A stretch of 64,000 bases of DNA from Tetracentron sinense (lineage: Eukaryota > Streptophyta > Magnoliopsida > Trochodendrales > Trochodendraceae), in the NCBI GenBank assembly GCA_015143295.1, contig CM026564.1, forward strand, positions 9,722,416 to 9,786,415, given 5' to 3'. The translations under genes were made by a program, and so were the position numbers. The notes below the pieces were generated by a model. The model saw only the letters and a program-made list of their open reading frames with translations, was not told where the DNA came from and ran no database searches. Shown here one piece after another: positions 23,825 through 36,576 of the stretch (within the stretch, counting starts at the first letter, position 1; each line of letters opens with the position of its first letter).

Positions 23825-24160
23825 TTTCAGACGCGTAAGCAACACCAAATGCTCTCTTTGGGGTTTTAAGTTTCTCTGGTGTTTGGACTTGGTAGAATTT
23901 TTGGCTACTTTTAGTTTGGTTGGGTTCTTGGGTATTTGCGGCATCTGTTTTTTTTTTTTTTTTTTTTGTGGTATTAGAGACTTTTGGGATTTTGAGGGAT
24001 TTTTATTTTACTTTATGGATTTTGACCAAGTAAAGGTCTTTGTGAGAGGAATCTCATGGGAAACTAATGAAGATACCTTGAAAAATTACTTCAACAAGTA
24101 TGGCAATGTTATGGAGTCTATAATCATGAGAGATAAAAGCACAGGGGATGGCAAAGGAAG
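23825..24160 (+). pseudogene. Captured 5' piece of an hnRNP-like RRM protein gene
   Basis: An ATG at 24015 opens MDFDQVKVFVRGISWETNED followed by TLKNYFNKYGNVMESIIMRD and KSTGDGKG, the first half of an RNA recognition motif (RNP2 VFVRGI; helix 1; beta 2/3). This is close to the start of plant hnRNP1/RNP1-like glycine-rich RNA-binding proteins. RNP1 and everything after it are missing; the sequence breaks at GGAAGCTCCAAG. The 190 bp before the ATG look like a 5' leader. It lies opposite to the transposase genes. It cannot encode a full RRM. Confidence 0.7.
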
Positions 24161-24260
24161 CTCCAAGTTAAAAAATATGTTTTTTTTAAAAAAATATTAT
24201 TTAAGTAGACAACTTAAGATTTAGTTAAAAGTTATAGGAAGCTCCAAGTTAAAGAACAAA
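24160..24260. repeat. 17-bp direct repeat at a capture junction
   Basis: GGAAGCTCCAAGTTAAA occurs twice about 80 bp apart, flanking an AT-rich insert exactly where the RRM fragment stops. Confidence 0.6.
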
Positions 24261-24289
24261 AAGGAAAAACTGATAAGAGAAGGAAATAC

Positions 24290-24540
24290 TTATCTGAATC
24301 CTCTATCTTCTTCCTCCCATTGGCTCTCGGCAATATTGAAGTACCACAATTTGTAAACATTCTGGTCTCTATTGGAAGCAATCACCCAAAGCCAATCCTG
24401 CACGTTATATTTTTTTTAATATTTGTTCATTAAGAATTTCAGATACCACATCGAGAACTCGCTGTCGAAGAAACTTACCAGGAACCTTGATCCTCTCTGA
24501 GAGAAACTTTTCCAAGAACACCGGCCTTACCACAGGATAT
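24290..24540 (-). pseudogene. RPL22: Captured fragment of the ribosomal protein eL22 (RPL22) gene
   Basis: Two exon pieces on the minus strand. The last exon (24397-24290) reads [20 protein letters not shown] then [11 protein letters not shown], matching the C-terminus of eL22 (consensus [20 protein letters not shown], ending in acidic residues). It is preceded by an acceptor CGTGCAG. Further upstream, 24540-24476 reads LEKFLSERIKVPGK with a donor-like CTG|GTAAG, matching the eL22 block LEKFLQERIKVGGK. The middle of the protein is absent and the sense is that of the transposase genes. Fragment only. Confidence 0.72.
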
Positions 24541-24850
24541 TCAATCGGTTGAATTATTCTGTTGGGTAAGATGCCTACCAAGCTATATATGAATTACGAT
24601 CTTGGATTAGAAAATAAGAACCAAATTAACAAAGTAAAGAGAACTTACAAACTGCTAAGATCACTGGTGGTCTTTCTCTATAACCATGTCATACACATGG
24701 TTAGATATGCAGGCAGGTCGACAAAATCTTTTACCCAGGAAAATTTTGTGAGCCCAAATGTGGGCCTTATCTGCCTACGTACATGCCATGTGAACTAAGA
24801 GGACAACTACTTCCCATCTTCCCTGTCCGGAACAGGTGTATTCTCCTCAC

Positions 24851-24897
24851 CTGATGAGTCCATTCTCCGATCCAGTAATGACCCTATCCTCGTCAAG
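24851..24897 (-). pseudogene. Captured single exon of a WDR55-like WD40 gene
   Basis: The minus-strand exon between CAG| and |GTGAGG encodes LDEDRVITGSENGLIR. This agrees with a block of plant WDR55 (LDEDR-[VL]-ITG-x-[ED]-NGII). It is only 47 bp, so the call rests on one motif and its exact splice sites. No neighbouring WD repeat is present. Confidence 0.45.
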
Positions 24898-25351
24898 CTG
24901 ACACAAGATGAATATTCAAAATATTTTGGTTGGATCAGCACAAATGTTGCTCAAAAGTCAATAGAAAAGAAAAAGAGTTATAAGTGTGAACAGGAGCTTC
25001 AGTTCAAGAGATCTGGAGTGCCTCAAAATATGCCTGATGACGGGTATTTGGGAATTACATAAAAGTAATAAACAGAAATACCCATCTGTTATATTTATAA
25101 TGCACAAAATACGCATATTTTGGGGATCTCTCACAACCAATCCTTTCTCTACTTTATCATCATCCCATTTCTCCATAGTACACACCACTATCTTTCTTTG
25201 GATAAACATAGAGTTTAATGTATTCCTCTTGCAAAAGCTACAGAAAATAAAATAAATTTAAGATCATGAAGAGAATATTCGAAATATAAGAGAATGCCAT
25301 ACAGGAAATTTCCAAGGCTGCAGCCCTAAGAATAACGATCATCTGCTACCT

Positions 25352-27383
25352 TCACTGTGGTCTTCCTCCAGAATTAGTTCCATGTCTTCCGTTAGTTGAC
25401 CTTTTGTTGAGGAAATTGTCCAAGCCAGTTCTGTCAGTATTTGATCCATTTCCAACTGCCATATGTACAGAAGTATGGACAGGTCTAGTTTCGGACAGCA
25501 AGCCATTTAATTCCTGAGGATCTTTGGGTTTGCTCAACATTTTTATATTTGATAGACCTTGAACAATGTCATAGCAAACACCATTTGAAGGCTGATTCTG
25601 CATTGCTGAGAGCTGTGAAGGCTTGTCACATGCATCTGTCATTGTACCAATTGCATGCTCCGTGGAAACAGTGTTCACAGGTTTGGAATCAATGACTGGA
25701 ACCTTCTTTAGGCGATGCGTCTGTGACACCGGAGTAACAGAAACAGATGGCAACAATGACAATTAAGGAGCAGAAGCAGCAGCTGCAACTTTTGCAGCAG
25801 CAGCAACTTTTGCAATAGCTGCTGTAGCTGCTATAATTTCTTGTGCTCCCTCTCTAAGATGAATAAAGTCCCCTTCAATTACAAATAACTGAAATTGAAA
25901 AGTAAGATTCCCAGGCTATAATACAATTTTACATCAAAAAGCATAATCTTAATGGTACATGAAAACTTACTTCAGGATGACCAGCAACAAAATCATCAAG
26001 CCTTCCATATTTTTTCTTGTAATCATGCCAATGAAGAGGCGCAAGCATTTTACCAAGTCTATTTGGTAGCTGTATATAACAGAAACAAGCAGCAATCATT
26101 GACTAAATCAGATTTGAAAGATACAAGATATAAAGCTTGTGAATGTGGCCTGAGTGACAATTTACAGACTTACAGTTGAACTAATTCTAATTCGACCACC
26201 AGATCCAGCAGGAGTCGCACGAACAATGCAAGCCAACAACGATCTTTCATCTACTAGAGTAGGCTCAGGAATCTTTCCAAGTGTAAGCAAAATTGATTCC
26301 CGTGCAGCTGAGAAGGATGCTTCAGATATATCTGTAGTTTCACTGAAATTTACCAGATGGGTTGGTGTATCAGAAGATGATGTGTTGGCAACAGAATTTG
26401 GTTGTTCTGTTGTCAAACCTTGATCCTCTTGTGAATGATTTGTCAAAGTGACTGTGTTGTCATCCTGTTCCTGTAGGAATCCAAGATTAGCTTAGTATTT
26501 GCTACACTGGTCAACATGTTCCATGTTTTCCAAACCGAAGCCTTTCACCAACCATATAAGACACAGATTCATCATGAATTCATGATTCAAGAAGGTACAG
26601 AGGAAATGGTCAATGGTAAAAATGTACCTTGGTCTCACTGTTCTGTTCAGGTGGGTCCAATCTTAGTGCCTGATGAAATTGGGATGAAATTTCTTGCAAG
26701 TTCTGCTGTGGCTGTTGAGCAATCAAGTACCTTTTATCATTTGACTCAAGAACCTGATGTCAAAGCGTTTTGGAGGTTTTGAGTTATGACAACAAAGATT
26801 AAGAGAATGAAAGATGGGAAATTAATTATATGTGTGAACGTTAAATTGTCCGGTTATTGAACCTGTGCTTCCTCAGTGGATGTCGTGATCACAGAACCAG
26901 GCTCCTGCCCTCGGCTGATATGAGCATCCAGATAATCTGCAGGGAAAGCTTGTCCATTCACAGAAAGTTTGTAGTCATAATGAGCACCTGACCTCAATTA
27001 GTCATTATCAGTTTGAGAAGGTTGATATTGGTTGTGATTTGATATGTGTGAGCCTTCTGATACAGCCTACAATCGAGAAAACAAAGAATAGATCAATTTA
27101 AAACCATGGTCAATATTTAACAACAAGGAATCCTACGTATTACATGGTTTTTGACCATTGTTACCTGTTGGTTCTGCCAATGTAGGTGGGATGGAATTGC
27201 AGGTATATGCTGAAAATGCCCTACATAAGATTGAGGAACATTCGAACTGGCTGATGGAATAGAGTGTGGAACCCCCTGATGCATAACAAACGGGTGCAGA
27301 GTAGTCACCTGTCCAGGCGGAATGTAGACACTCATCCCAAGTATAGACGATGGGACAACTGGAGCTCCAGGAATATGATCGGT
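25352..27383 (-). pseudogene. Captured six-exon segment of a host gene with a winged-helix/LOTUS-like block, two premature stops
   Basis: Six exons with good GT/AG sites: 27383-27165, 27066-26863, 26753-26628, 26470-26174, 26069-25971, 25888-25352. The N-terminal part is Pro/Gln/His-rich (e.g. PFVMHQGVPHSIPSASS). Exon 4 includes ESILLTLGKIPEPTLVDERS. Exons 5-6 encode RLGKMLAPLHWHDYKKKYGR, LDDFVAGHP and LFVIEGDFIHLREGAQEIIA, a small winged-helix-like module resembling OST-HTH/LOTUS domains, then an Ala-rich tract. In-frame TAA codons at 26998-27000 and 25763-25765 break it, so no full protein is made. Introns show capture of genomic DNA, not of a retrocopy. I recognise this as a conserved plant protein of unknown function but cannot name it. 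Exon order and strand match the transposase genes, so read-through chimeric transcripts are possible. Confidence 0.65.
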
Positions 27384-28906
27384 CTAATGAGGGAAAAAAA
27401 CAAATGGGAACGATTAAAGAAAGAATAAATATAATTATTAAGAAATTAAAACTCAGTATGAAACATCGACTAGAGTATTTCAGTAGCTGCACACATGACC
27501 TTTGGGGGCATTACTCCTGCACAACATATGATGTGAGGTACACAACATGAAATTTAGAATCAGTTATCATGGATCACTGCTCATTTTCCATCCACAGCAA
27601 GTTCATCACCAGTATGCCTACTAAAAAATAATATACCAAATAAAAGATTAGGAATTGAGTTGCAGAATTCTCGAATGCTGATAAATCATTATATTCCCAA
27701 GAGAGCCTTTATTAAGATAAAAAAAAATACCGCCTTCAAACAAAAGCAGAGTACCCATTCTTATCACCACTAATATCAAGTCCATAATTTAACCTGTAAG
27801 TTAAATACCCAAGCTTTAAAATCTCGATCAATTTCACTAAGAACTAGTCTACAAATGGATATAAAATGACTAAAAGGACATGAACAACTCTCAAAATGCA
27901 TACCCATTGTGAGTAAAGAAATAATTCATTTTTATCATATTACTCTCACATGATGGTTTGAGGAAAAGGAAAAATAAATACTCTCAGTTAATGACTTTAG
28001 ATAAAGAGAAGAAATTAAATGCGTGGAGAAAATGTGGTGATATACCAATAAAGTCCAATTTTATGGCTTTATATCCTTACTTTTAAATTGCAACTCTTAA
28101 GACAAGAACTATAACCATGTCCGGATGACAGAAAGTGGGCCAATATACCAAATAAAACAAAGTAAAAGATGAAAAAAAATACATACCATATATAATTCAT
28201 ATTTTTTTTACTTTTTCATTAGGATTGAGCTGCTCCATTTCAGATTACCTATATATAAATACACAAAATTATAAACTAATTAAGAAAAAATATGACCAAA
28301 TTGTATTTTACTTGCACTTCAAGTAAGATCGACAACAGTATGAAATAAAAGAATATTATATAAAAAATTGAAATCATATCTAAAGTGCTGAAAACCTTCA
28401 GTTTCATGTACTAGAGCTTTGCGTAAAGCTAATTCATCTGCAATAAATAAATAAAATGTTAGCAAGACCCCTAATTTCCAATTCATAAAACTTAATGAAA
28501 TGGAAGAAATACAATAAAGCAATTAAAATAGGACAAATACCTTAAACTAATTTGAATCAACCAACAGCGAAATCGTATTACCTTTTTCTTTCTTGCTTCC
28601 CGAAAGTTCCAATACGAAGAAGATCAAAAGAATTCAACACTTATAATGGATAAAAAAAATACTCATAAAATTACAGAGAAGAGAACAATGAGTAATCCTT
28701 AAACATAAACCCTTGAATTCCGACCATAAATTTCGATTTCACAGCAAAAACAATAAGAAAAAAGAATCAATTAAAGAGTTTCACTTCTTAATTAAACTGA
28801 CTAAACAAGTTGAAGAAATATGGTTAATATTAAACAAATGACTCTATCCACGAGGGAATCACAAAAAGAAAAGTAGGTGCGTGACACAAAAAGACAGATC
28901 ATGTCA
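27384..28906. other. CACTA interior without recognised gene
   Basis: AT-rich. Possibly an upstream intron or exon of the captured gene (an acceptor-like TGTGCAG near 27520) and the 3' flank of the TNPA-type gene. Nothing firm. Confidence 0.35.
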
Positions 28907-31777
28907 TCAATGCTGGGTAGCATCTGGCGGCTGGGTTTCATCTGTGTCATACTCTGAAAATGTGGTCATATTGTTAACATTCCGCTGGAAGCTATCCATA
29001 ACGCCTTGCATTCGTGTCACTTGGCCTTGCAGGGAAGAAATGATTTCTCCCTGTGACTGTATCATCGCCATGAGCGCCGCCTCAGATGCGGTATGTTGAG
29101 CCTCAGATGCGGTATGTCGAGCTTCGGATGAATCCAACTGGCGTTGCAACCGCTCAGAATGTGCTGTGGCGCCTGCTACACGCATATCAGTGGGTGTGAC
29201 CCCATGCCCATATGTACGCACACGTCCATGAGTGTCGGGGCCCATGACTTGAATGAAAATCTCATTCCGGGCAGTTCTGCTAACACTGCTATCAGGGCGC
29301 TGGGTCATGATCTCATTAACTTGCCTCTGAAATCCATAAACGATTCAAATCAAAATAGGCGGCTACCAAATTTAAGGCAATACGGACATTTTAACACTGA
29401 TAATACTATAGATTCCTTTAGCATTCACATACCATCATTGTCTCGGACGCTTCATCCACAAGAGTCCCATCTCGTTTTGTATGAATGAGCGTCCAGAATG
29501 TCAACCTATCGGGCTCCTCTCCTTCAGGATGTGCACGTTGCTATAAACATAAACAATTTACAAAATAAACAAATGTATACGGACTGAAATTAAAAGTTAA
29601 GAAAGTAACACGAACATGTTAAAATTAAACAACCTTGAAGAAAGTAACACGAACATGTTAAAATTAAACAACCTTAAAGAAAGTAACAAGAACATGTTAA
29701 AATTAAAATTGAAACAGAAATCCCAAAATCGATCCCAAACACAGTATATATAATGCAGTTATAATGTTGTTTTTAAATCCAAAGAATGATCGAGGATTTA
29801 AAATTTGGATATAAAAAATAAGTGTTAATTTCAGACTGCTACACAGTCCCTAAACTTGGTCAAACATTCAGAGTTTGATCACCAATCATTGACCATAAAT
29901 TTGGAGTGCAATACAGTCTAATAAAAAATCAAATATTGAGGTTGAGGCACCTAGTTATCAAGCAAAATCTAGAATGTAATGCATCTTATGGAAGAATTAC
30001 AAAAAAAAAATCAGATTTTAAGCATTGATTGTCGAGCATAAATCTGAACTCTGATACAATCTAAACAAGGATCAAGCATTGAGATTAAGGCACTCATTTA
30101 GAAAGCTAAAAAACTGGACTGCAATGCATACTTTGAACAACATAAATCAAATCTATAGCAACGTGACAATGAGCAGAAATTTGGGCTGTAAAAAAGTGAT
30201 CGAATGTTGAGATTTACTAACCCTGATTATTAAGTGAAAATTGGACTGCAATGCAGCCTCTAAGCAACCCAAAACCAATCCTCTACTTATTAAGTAGCAT
30301 TTCTCAAAGAGAATAGGAATTCAAGAGAAAACTACAGCACTCTTCGTATACTGCAAGGTTCCTTGAGAGCTAGGCTGCTGAAACGTGTTGCATTTTACTC
30401 AAATTTTGTAGTTGCATGATCCTAGCACCACTAGCGCTTTCGACCATTGCTGCCATATGTAGTATTTGCTTTTCGTTTGGGGATACACAAGGGCCCATTA
30501 CAGTGTGTTGAGATCTTACTGTGTTTGTTTTGAATATTTAGATTCAGATAAGAATATGATTCTGCAAATCAGCTTATATCCAAGTGATAGAAATTGGAAG
30601 AACATTTGCAAGGCACAATGCACATTCTAATTTTTATATTCTCATAATATGAAAATATGAAAACATTTATAGAAGTTCTTGTATGTTTTTTTATCCTCAC
30701 TATGGATGGTAATGTTAAAATATACCAGCTCTGCGCGGTAGCGGCAGTATGGCTTTGTCCCAGCAGTGTGGGACATAGTTGACTTGCCCCGATTTGCCTT
30801 ATTCCGTTTCGAAATTACCTATAATACAATGAAACAAGGGTCAGTTTTAGCTTTAATTGTAGAAAATTCACAAAATAAATGTACTTAAACTTAAAAGTGT
30901 CTTTCAATATCATACATTTGCTTCAGGGGTATGCAAATAATCTACATATTGCCTCCATTGATCTGGATCTACTCGATGGTCGAAATGGCTGTACTGGTCA
31001 TGCAAAGGCATATCCAGGTCAAAATGGCTGTCTCTAATCTCTTGTCGCCAACCCCGAAAAAGGTCACCCATTTTACCCATGACCCATTTTTTCACTTTTG
31101 GACCCTCAAGTCCATCGAATTTTGCCTGCACCAAAGCATTCAAACACACCAAGAGCTCCATATTATATCATAAACAATGTCTCGTTCAAATTATGGAACA
31201 TAAATACGTTTACAAATAAAAGCACTGAAATAATAAGGACTGTAATGCATCAAGGATGTTTTTATATGGTTTTCACTTGGAAAAATAAGTTAGCACTTAT
31301 AAATATGGTAAAGAAAATGTGTTGGAACATAAACCTATCAAGTTATTGAACATAAATGCAGAAATTCACAAATACAAATAAGATAAAATTGATACAGTTT
31401 GAAGATGGGATTTCTTACACAAATGGTGTCATACAACATTTCCTTCCGATCGTTAGGGACTTTTCTCCAGTCTTTGACATTGATGTCGAGCAAATTGGGG
31501 TCCCTGATCAAGAGCCCAATGAAGCGAGCTAGAGGACACTCCACATCATTGCAGGGCTGCCCATAGGTGTTAGAATCCACCACCAAAGGTTCCGTGGCCT
31601 CCTGCACGCGTTTTAATTTGTTCGCCCCTCGCCTCCTTGGAGCTGTAGTAGAAGACTGTTATTAATATCCAATATATGTCAAATACAATGAGAATATGCA
31701 TTGTAAAAAATCACACTACCATATCACTTACCGGAGGAGGATGGAGGCATATCCCCCTGTTGACCAGCACTAGACAT
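28907..31777 (-). CDS. TNPA-like CACTA protein (plant Transposase_24/Ptta type), six exons
   Basis: Exons 31777-31732, 31642-31419, 31125-30916, 30818-30726, 29540-29433, 29326-28907, all with GT/AG borders. Lengths sum to 1101 bp (366 codons plus stop) without stops. The start ATG opens MSSAGQQGDMPPSSS; next come a basic patch (APRRRGANKLKRVQEATEPL), the block RFIGLLIRDPNLLDINVKDW, then KWVMGKMGDLFRGWRQEIRD, a Lys/Arg-rich exon, and FWTLIHTKRDGTLVDEASE (family-typical W/H..G..V). A C-terminal coiled coil contains a short repeat (two ARHTASEAQHTASE-type units). Known role of the family: binds subterminal repeats and aids transposition. It lies downstream of, and in the same sense as, the TNP2-type gene. 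Its long fourth intron (29541-30725) holds ~35-bp repeats at 29590-29710. Confidence 0.82.
29590..29710. repeat. ~35-bp tandem repeats in a TNPA-type gene intron
   Basis: Three copies of a unit containing GAAAGTAACACGAACATGTT followed by AAAATTAAACAACCTT. Confidence 0.7.
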
Positions 31778-32902
31778 TCCTTGAGCTGTCAGTTAGGAAT
31801 CTACAAACAATCAAATTGATAAATTGGTTGTCATTAGACATTTGAAGTCAACTAGACAGTAAATAGCTCAATAAAATCACCACCAAGAAAATCTTTATGC
31901 ACTTCTAGCATAAAGGTAAATATGACTTGTGATAACATTAAGGGTGCAGATACCAATTATCTTTGTGATTTGTGCAAATTTCACACGGTAATCAATACTA
32001 TACTCTTCGTAAGTACCCGTGCTAGTTGCTACTTTATCTGAATATCAAGAGCATAGATCAATAAAAGGTGCATGCAGAGCATACTATGTTATTCAAAACA
32101 GCTTGTTCTCTCTTCCATATTCTGCAAGTTTTTTAAGCCCTTTCAAGATCAAGGATTAACAATATGGTCTCGAGGAAAAATAAATTAAATAAACAAACAT
32201 TAATAGACTAGCACATAGATAATTAACGGGCAAAATACCACATTCAGTTTATATAGCAACACAAATTTACTTGTCAATAACATAATTATGCAATATGCAT
32301 TGGAGCTATTCTTAGTTGCATGATCGGAAAGCAGACCAACTTGAAAGGGTTTAGCAAACATAAATTCTTGTACAAAAAAAAATATATTACGAATTCAGTA
32401 CATGTATTGAAATAGAAGATTTTGAAGCACTAACCAACAAAGATACACTATAAAGAACCATTTCAACACATCAGTTTTCCTTTTCCCCCCACGTGTTTAC
32501 ATTTTACCTCCTTTTACAGTTTCAACTTTCAATACAGGAATCAGCAAACACGAGAGATTGATAAAAGAAATGTCACTGTTGCAATTAGTATTTACGATCA
32601 ACGGCTCACCGACATAGAACTCATAAAGAAAGTCTTAAAATCAACACATGCAACTTTCTACAGATGGTACCCTCATTTCAACATCGAAAGGCACGGATAC
32701 TCATTTTACAAATCAAAGAAAATTCTGCTTTGTTAGAAGCCAATGGATACTTTGGTACCAAATAAGAACATTACATTCACTAGAAACGATTGAATTACAT
32801 GCAAACCAAAATCACCACACCACCCCCCCTCCTTTAAAAGAAAAAATGCCCCGGTTTTTTGAACCCGGATAGCAATTGAACATGTAATTTATGTGTCTAA
32901 TA
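31778..32902. other. Spacer between the two transposase genes
   Basis: AT-rich, no exon recognised. It must hold the 3'UTR/terminator of the TNP2-type gene and the promoter or leader of the TNPA-type gene unless both come from one alternatively spliced transcript, as known for En/Spm. Confidence 0.45.
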
Positions 32903-35900
32903 TCAATCACGGATTTCATCTTCTTCAGAAGAATCGTCGAACTCAGATTCAGAAGATGAAAACTCAGAAGCCTCTTCTTCATCATCAAATGTTTCCTCGT
33001 TGACTACTAGCGGAATATTAATAGTTATCCCAGGGACATTTGGCCGAACTTCAGAAATACTACTGACATCTACTTCAGTCACTTCCAAACATTCAACGTT
33101 GTTTGGAATTGTTTCAGGGCATGTGTCCACAATTTCCTCAGCTCCTTTGTCTTGCATGTCAAAGAAGTCCCTGGGCTTTATCCTAATAGCAACATGCCAG
33201 TCCTTTTTAACGGGATCTTCCACATAAAATACTTGCATTGCTTGAGAAGCGAGCACAAAATTGTCTTCAGTGTTTAAGATTCGTTTAAAATTTACAAGCG
33301 TGAATTGAAGATCATCTTGCTTTATACCCCTACTATCAATCCAATCACATTTGAATAAGACGACCCTCCTAGCTTCATAATAGTCAATTTCTATGACATC
33401 TTGTAGAACTCCATAATAAGTAACGTCGCTCGTAACCGGAGACGTGTCCTTCACATATTCGAAATTGGTCGTCGTTGCAGTAAGAAAGACTCCGCTATTT
33501 TGTGTTTTCCTTTTACGATCAACGGATTTTGTGCAAAATCGAAAGCCATTGATGCCAAACCTCTTGAACTGTCTCGCAATTTTCGACGGACCCCGTGCCA
33601 GCCATTTAACATCATCACTTACATGGGCCTCCATTCCTTGACGCAACAACTCAGCCTATAAAATAGTCAAAAATTTAAGCCTTATCATAAAAAACTATCA
33701 GAATATTTGCATGTGCCTTTCTTGAAGCGTATAACTTACATTTGCAGCAAACCAAGCAGGAAATTCCCTATTGTGAATCTGTTCTTGGTCTAATTGTCTC
33801 TCGTGGTGATAGCGCCCAGCAATTACAATTAAGTGTTTTCTACAATGCAATGACACAACTCATAAAGTCGTAATAATGGAACAAAATGTAGAATTTAAAT
33901 TCAAGTTACATATAGGGATAACAAACATGTCTTACGCGATGAATGGGGCCATTTCAGGACAATTGAAGAGGACATAACGATGCATTTGCGCACGTGATTC
34001 ATTAGATAGAGTTACAATCTCCTCTTTTCCTATCGCATGGCCGGGCCTTGAAAAAATGGATAATCCTTGATATTTTGCAAGGGTATTGTGGTCATAATTC
34101 CTTGGAGGTCTACTAACCTTTGTCTCAACATCGTGCAAATACCTTGAACAAAAAATAAGGCATTCCTCGGCAAGATATCCCTCTGCAATTGAACCCTCAG
34201 GCCGACTTCTATTACGGACATATGATTTTAATGTAAATAGGTACCTATGTAATTGAAGTTAGTTGATAATAAAAACAAACTCATAATTCACAAAACATAA
34301 TTCATCATTTAGGAAAGCATTGTCACTCACCTCTCGATAGGATACATCCATCGGTATTGTACAGGGCCTGCAATTCTCGCCTCGCTTGCCAGATGGATGG
34401 TCAAATGAATCATGATATCGAAGAATGCCGGGGGGAAAATTCTTTCGAGATGACACAATGTAATGGGAAAACGACTTTCCAGTTTATCGAGGTCTTGTAC
34501 TTTATTAACTTTGGAGCATATTTCCCTGAAGAATGAGCTAAACTCATTCAATGCAATGCTGATGTTTTTTGGGAGGCATTTGCGCACAGCTAGTGGTAGT
34601 AATTGTTGCATCAAAATGTGGCAATCGTGACTCTTCAAACCAGATATTTTTCGCTCCTTCATATTCACACAACGTGATATATTTGCTGCATAACCATCTG
34701 GCACTTTAACGTTGGACAGTACAGTACAGAAAATATTTTTCTCTTCCTGAGACAATGAAAAGCACGCGGGAGGCAAATATGTTTTCTGTCCAACTGCATA
34801 AGGGTGAAGCGCCGATCTAATACCCATATGTTTGAGATCAAGACGTGCCTTTAAGTTGTCTTTTGTCTTACCTTCAATATTCAATAATGTACCGACAAGG
34901 CTGTCACAGACATTCTTTTCAATATGCATTACATCTAGGTTGTGTCGGATTAGAAGGTACTCCCAGTATGGTAAATTGAAGAAAATACTCTTTTGCTTCC
35001 ACCCAATGTTGTGATTGTTATCAATTTTTCGCTTCTTTACAGAACTCCTCGTCGTGTGCTTTCCAAAGGAGATGTTGAGACCAGACAATTGTTCTAACAG
35101 CTCGGTCCCGGACAACGAGATAGGAGCGGGACTCAATTCTGCTTCTCCATCAAATGATTTTTTCTCGCGACGAAATCTATGGTTGGCTTCCAAAAAGCGA
35201 CGATGGCCCATGTAACAAAACTTTCTGCCATGTTTCAAATATTTACTACAAGTGTTATGATTGCAATGCGGACAAGCGTAACGACCCTTGGTGCTCCATC
35301 CTGAGAGGTTTGCATACGCAGGAAAGTCATTTATTGTCCATATCAACGCAGCACGCATTTGAAAATTCAAACCACTAGAAGCATCATAAGTGTCTAAACC
35401 ATCCAACCACAACTCTTTCAACTCATCTATCAATGGTTGCAAATATACATCAATGTCATTCCCAGGCGCACGAGGACCGGGAATTAGTAGAGACATCAGG
35501 AAATAGGGTTGTTTCATGCACATCCAGGGTGGGAAGTTGTATGGCATCAGGACAACAGGCCATGTGCTATGGGCAATACTCATTGTACCAAAAGGATTGA
35601 AACCATCGCTAGCAAGCCCAAGTCTGACGTTACGAGGCTCCGCAGCAAAGTCTGGATATTTTCCATCGAGATGTTCCCAGGCTGGGGTGTCGGCGGGATG
35701 CCGTAACCACCCATCTTTGGTGCGACCCTCTGCATGCCATCGCATGAATGAAGCTGTCTTGTCAGACATGAACAACCTTTGAAGTCTAGGCTTCAAGGGA
35801 AAATGACGCAATATCTTGGCAGGTATTCTGCGATCCTTGGAAGATGATGGCTCTACCATTTCTCCGCTATGCTTCCACCTTGAAGTCCCACACATCGAAC

Positions 35901-36576
35901 ATACACTATCGTTGACAGATTGCTTCCAATACAACATGCAATCATTAGGGCATGCATCAATCTTATTGTACCCAAGCCCTAATTCCCCAATAATTTTTTT
36001 TGTGTGATAGAAAGAGTTAGGCAATGTTTCACCATCGGGTAGTGCCTCCTTGAGTAGCTCCAGCAGCATGGTAAACGATTTGTCGCTCCAGCCATTCAGA
36101 CATTTTATATGAAACAGTCTAACAATGAAGGAAAGTTTACTGAATTTAGTACAATTCGGGTATAGTTGTTGCTCGGCATCCTTCACCAACCTAAAAAATC
36201 TCTCAGCTTCCACATTAGGCCCTTCTCTTGATTCACTGGTCCCACCAATGTCATCTGTAACTCCAAATGCCCCGTGCAACATTTCGTACATATCATCATC
36301 TTCAGGTAGTTCATCTTCAACTGTTGGGCCCGTTCTGTGTGGTAATTCCCCGTGAAAAATCCAAACATTGTTGGCATACCCCTTTAAAAATCCATCAACA
36401 ATCAAATGTTCTTTTACTTGTGGTCGATATCTTGAAAAAATGTTTGAACATTGCTTACATGGGCATTTAATCTTTCCATTGTATGCTGAATGGTCGAATG
36501 CAAAGTCTAAGAATCGTTCGACACCCGCTTCATATATAGGGCTCAGCCTGTTTAAACTGACCCAAGTCTTATCCAT
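32903..36576 (-). CDS. TNP2-type CACTA transposase (TNPD-like), four exons, intact
   Basis: Exons 36576-34331, 34244-33936, 33839-33740, 33655-32903. Lengths 2246+309+100+753 = 3408 bp, exactly 1136 codons including the stop, all splice sites GT/AG, no internal stop. Domains in order: Transpos_assoc zinc-binding N-terminus (~res 1-75, MDKTWVSLNRLSPIYEAGVE, CPCKQCSN); a zinc-ribbon-like CMLYWKQS..CSMCG (~240); the transposase_21 core (~350-480, LIPGPRAPGNDIDVYLQPLI, GRYACPHCNHNTC); LDVMHIEKNVCDSLVGTLLN (~600); a DUF4218 region across exons 1-2 (FPPAFFDIMIHLTIHLASEA, YLFTLKSYVRNRSRPEGSIA); a DUF4216 region in exon 4 (YYEARRVVLFKCDWID); and an acidic Ser/Glu tail. The start 36576 is chosen because MDKTW is the family start; upstream in-frame sequence is not family-like. 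It performs cut-and-paste transposition in the nucleus. Confidence 0.92.

Noticed and set aside
26154..26782. Plus-strand ORFs at 26154-26423 and 26516-26782 as separate genes
   Set aside because: They overlap antisense exons 3-4 of the captured host gene, whose minus-strand splice sites and composition are far better.
32903..36576. Possibility that the TNP2-type gene is broken because its frame ends at 34327
   Set aside because: The stop lies just after a clear donor (GAGAG|GTGAGT); splicing to 34244 restores the family sequence and total exon length is a multiple of three.
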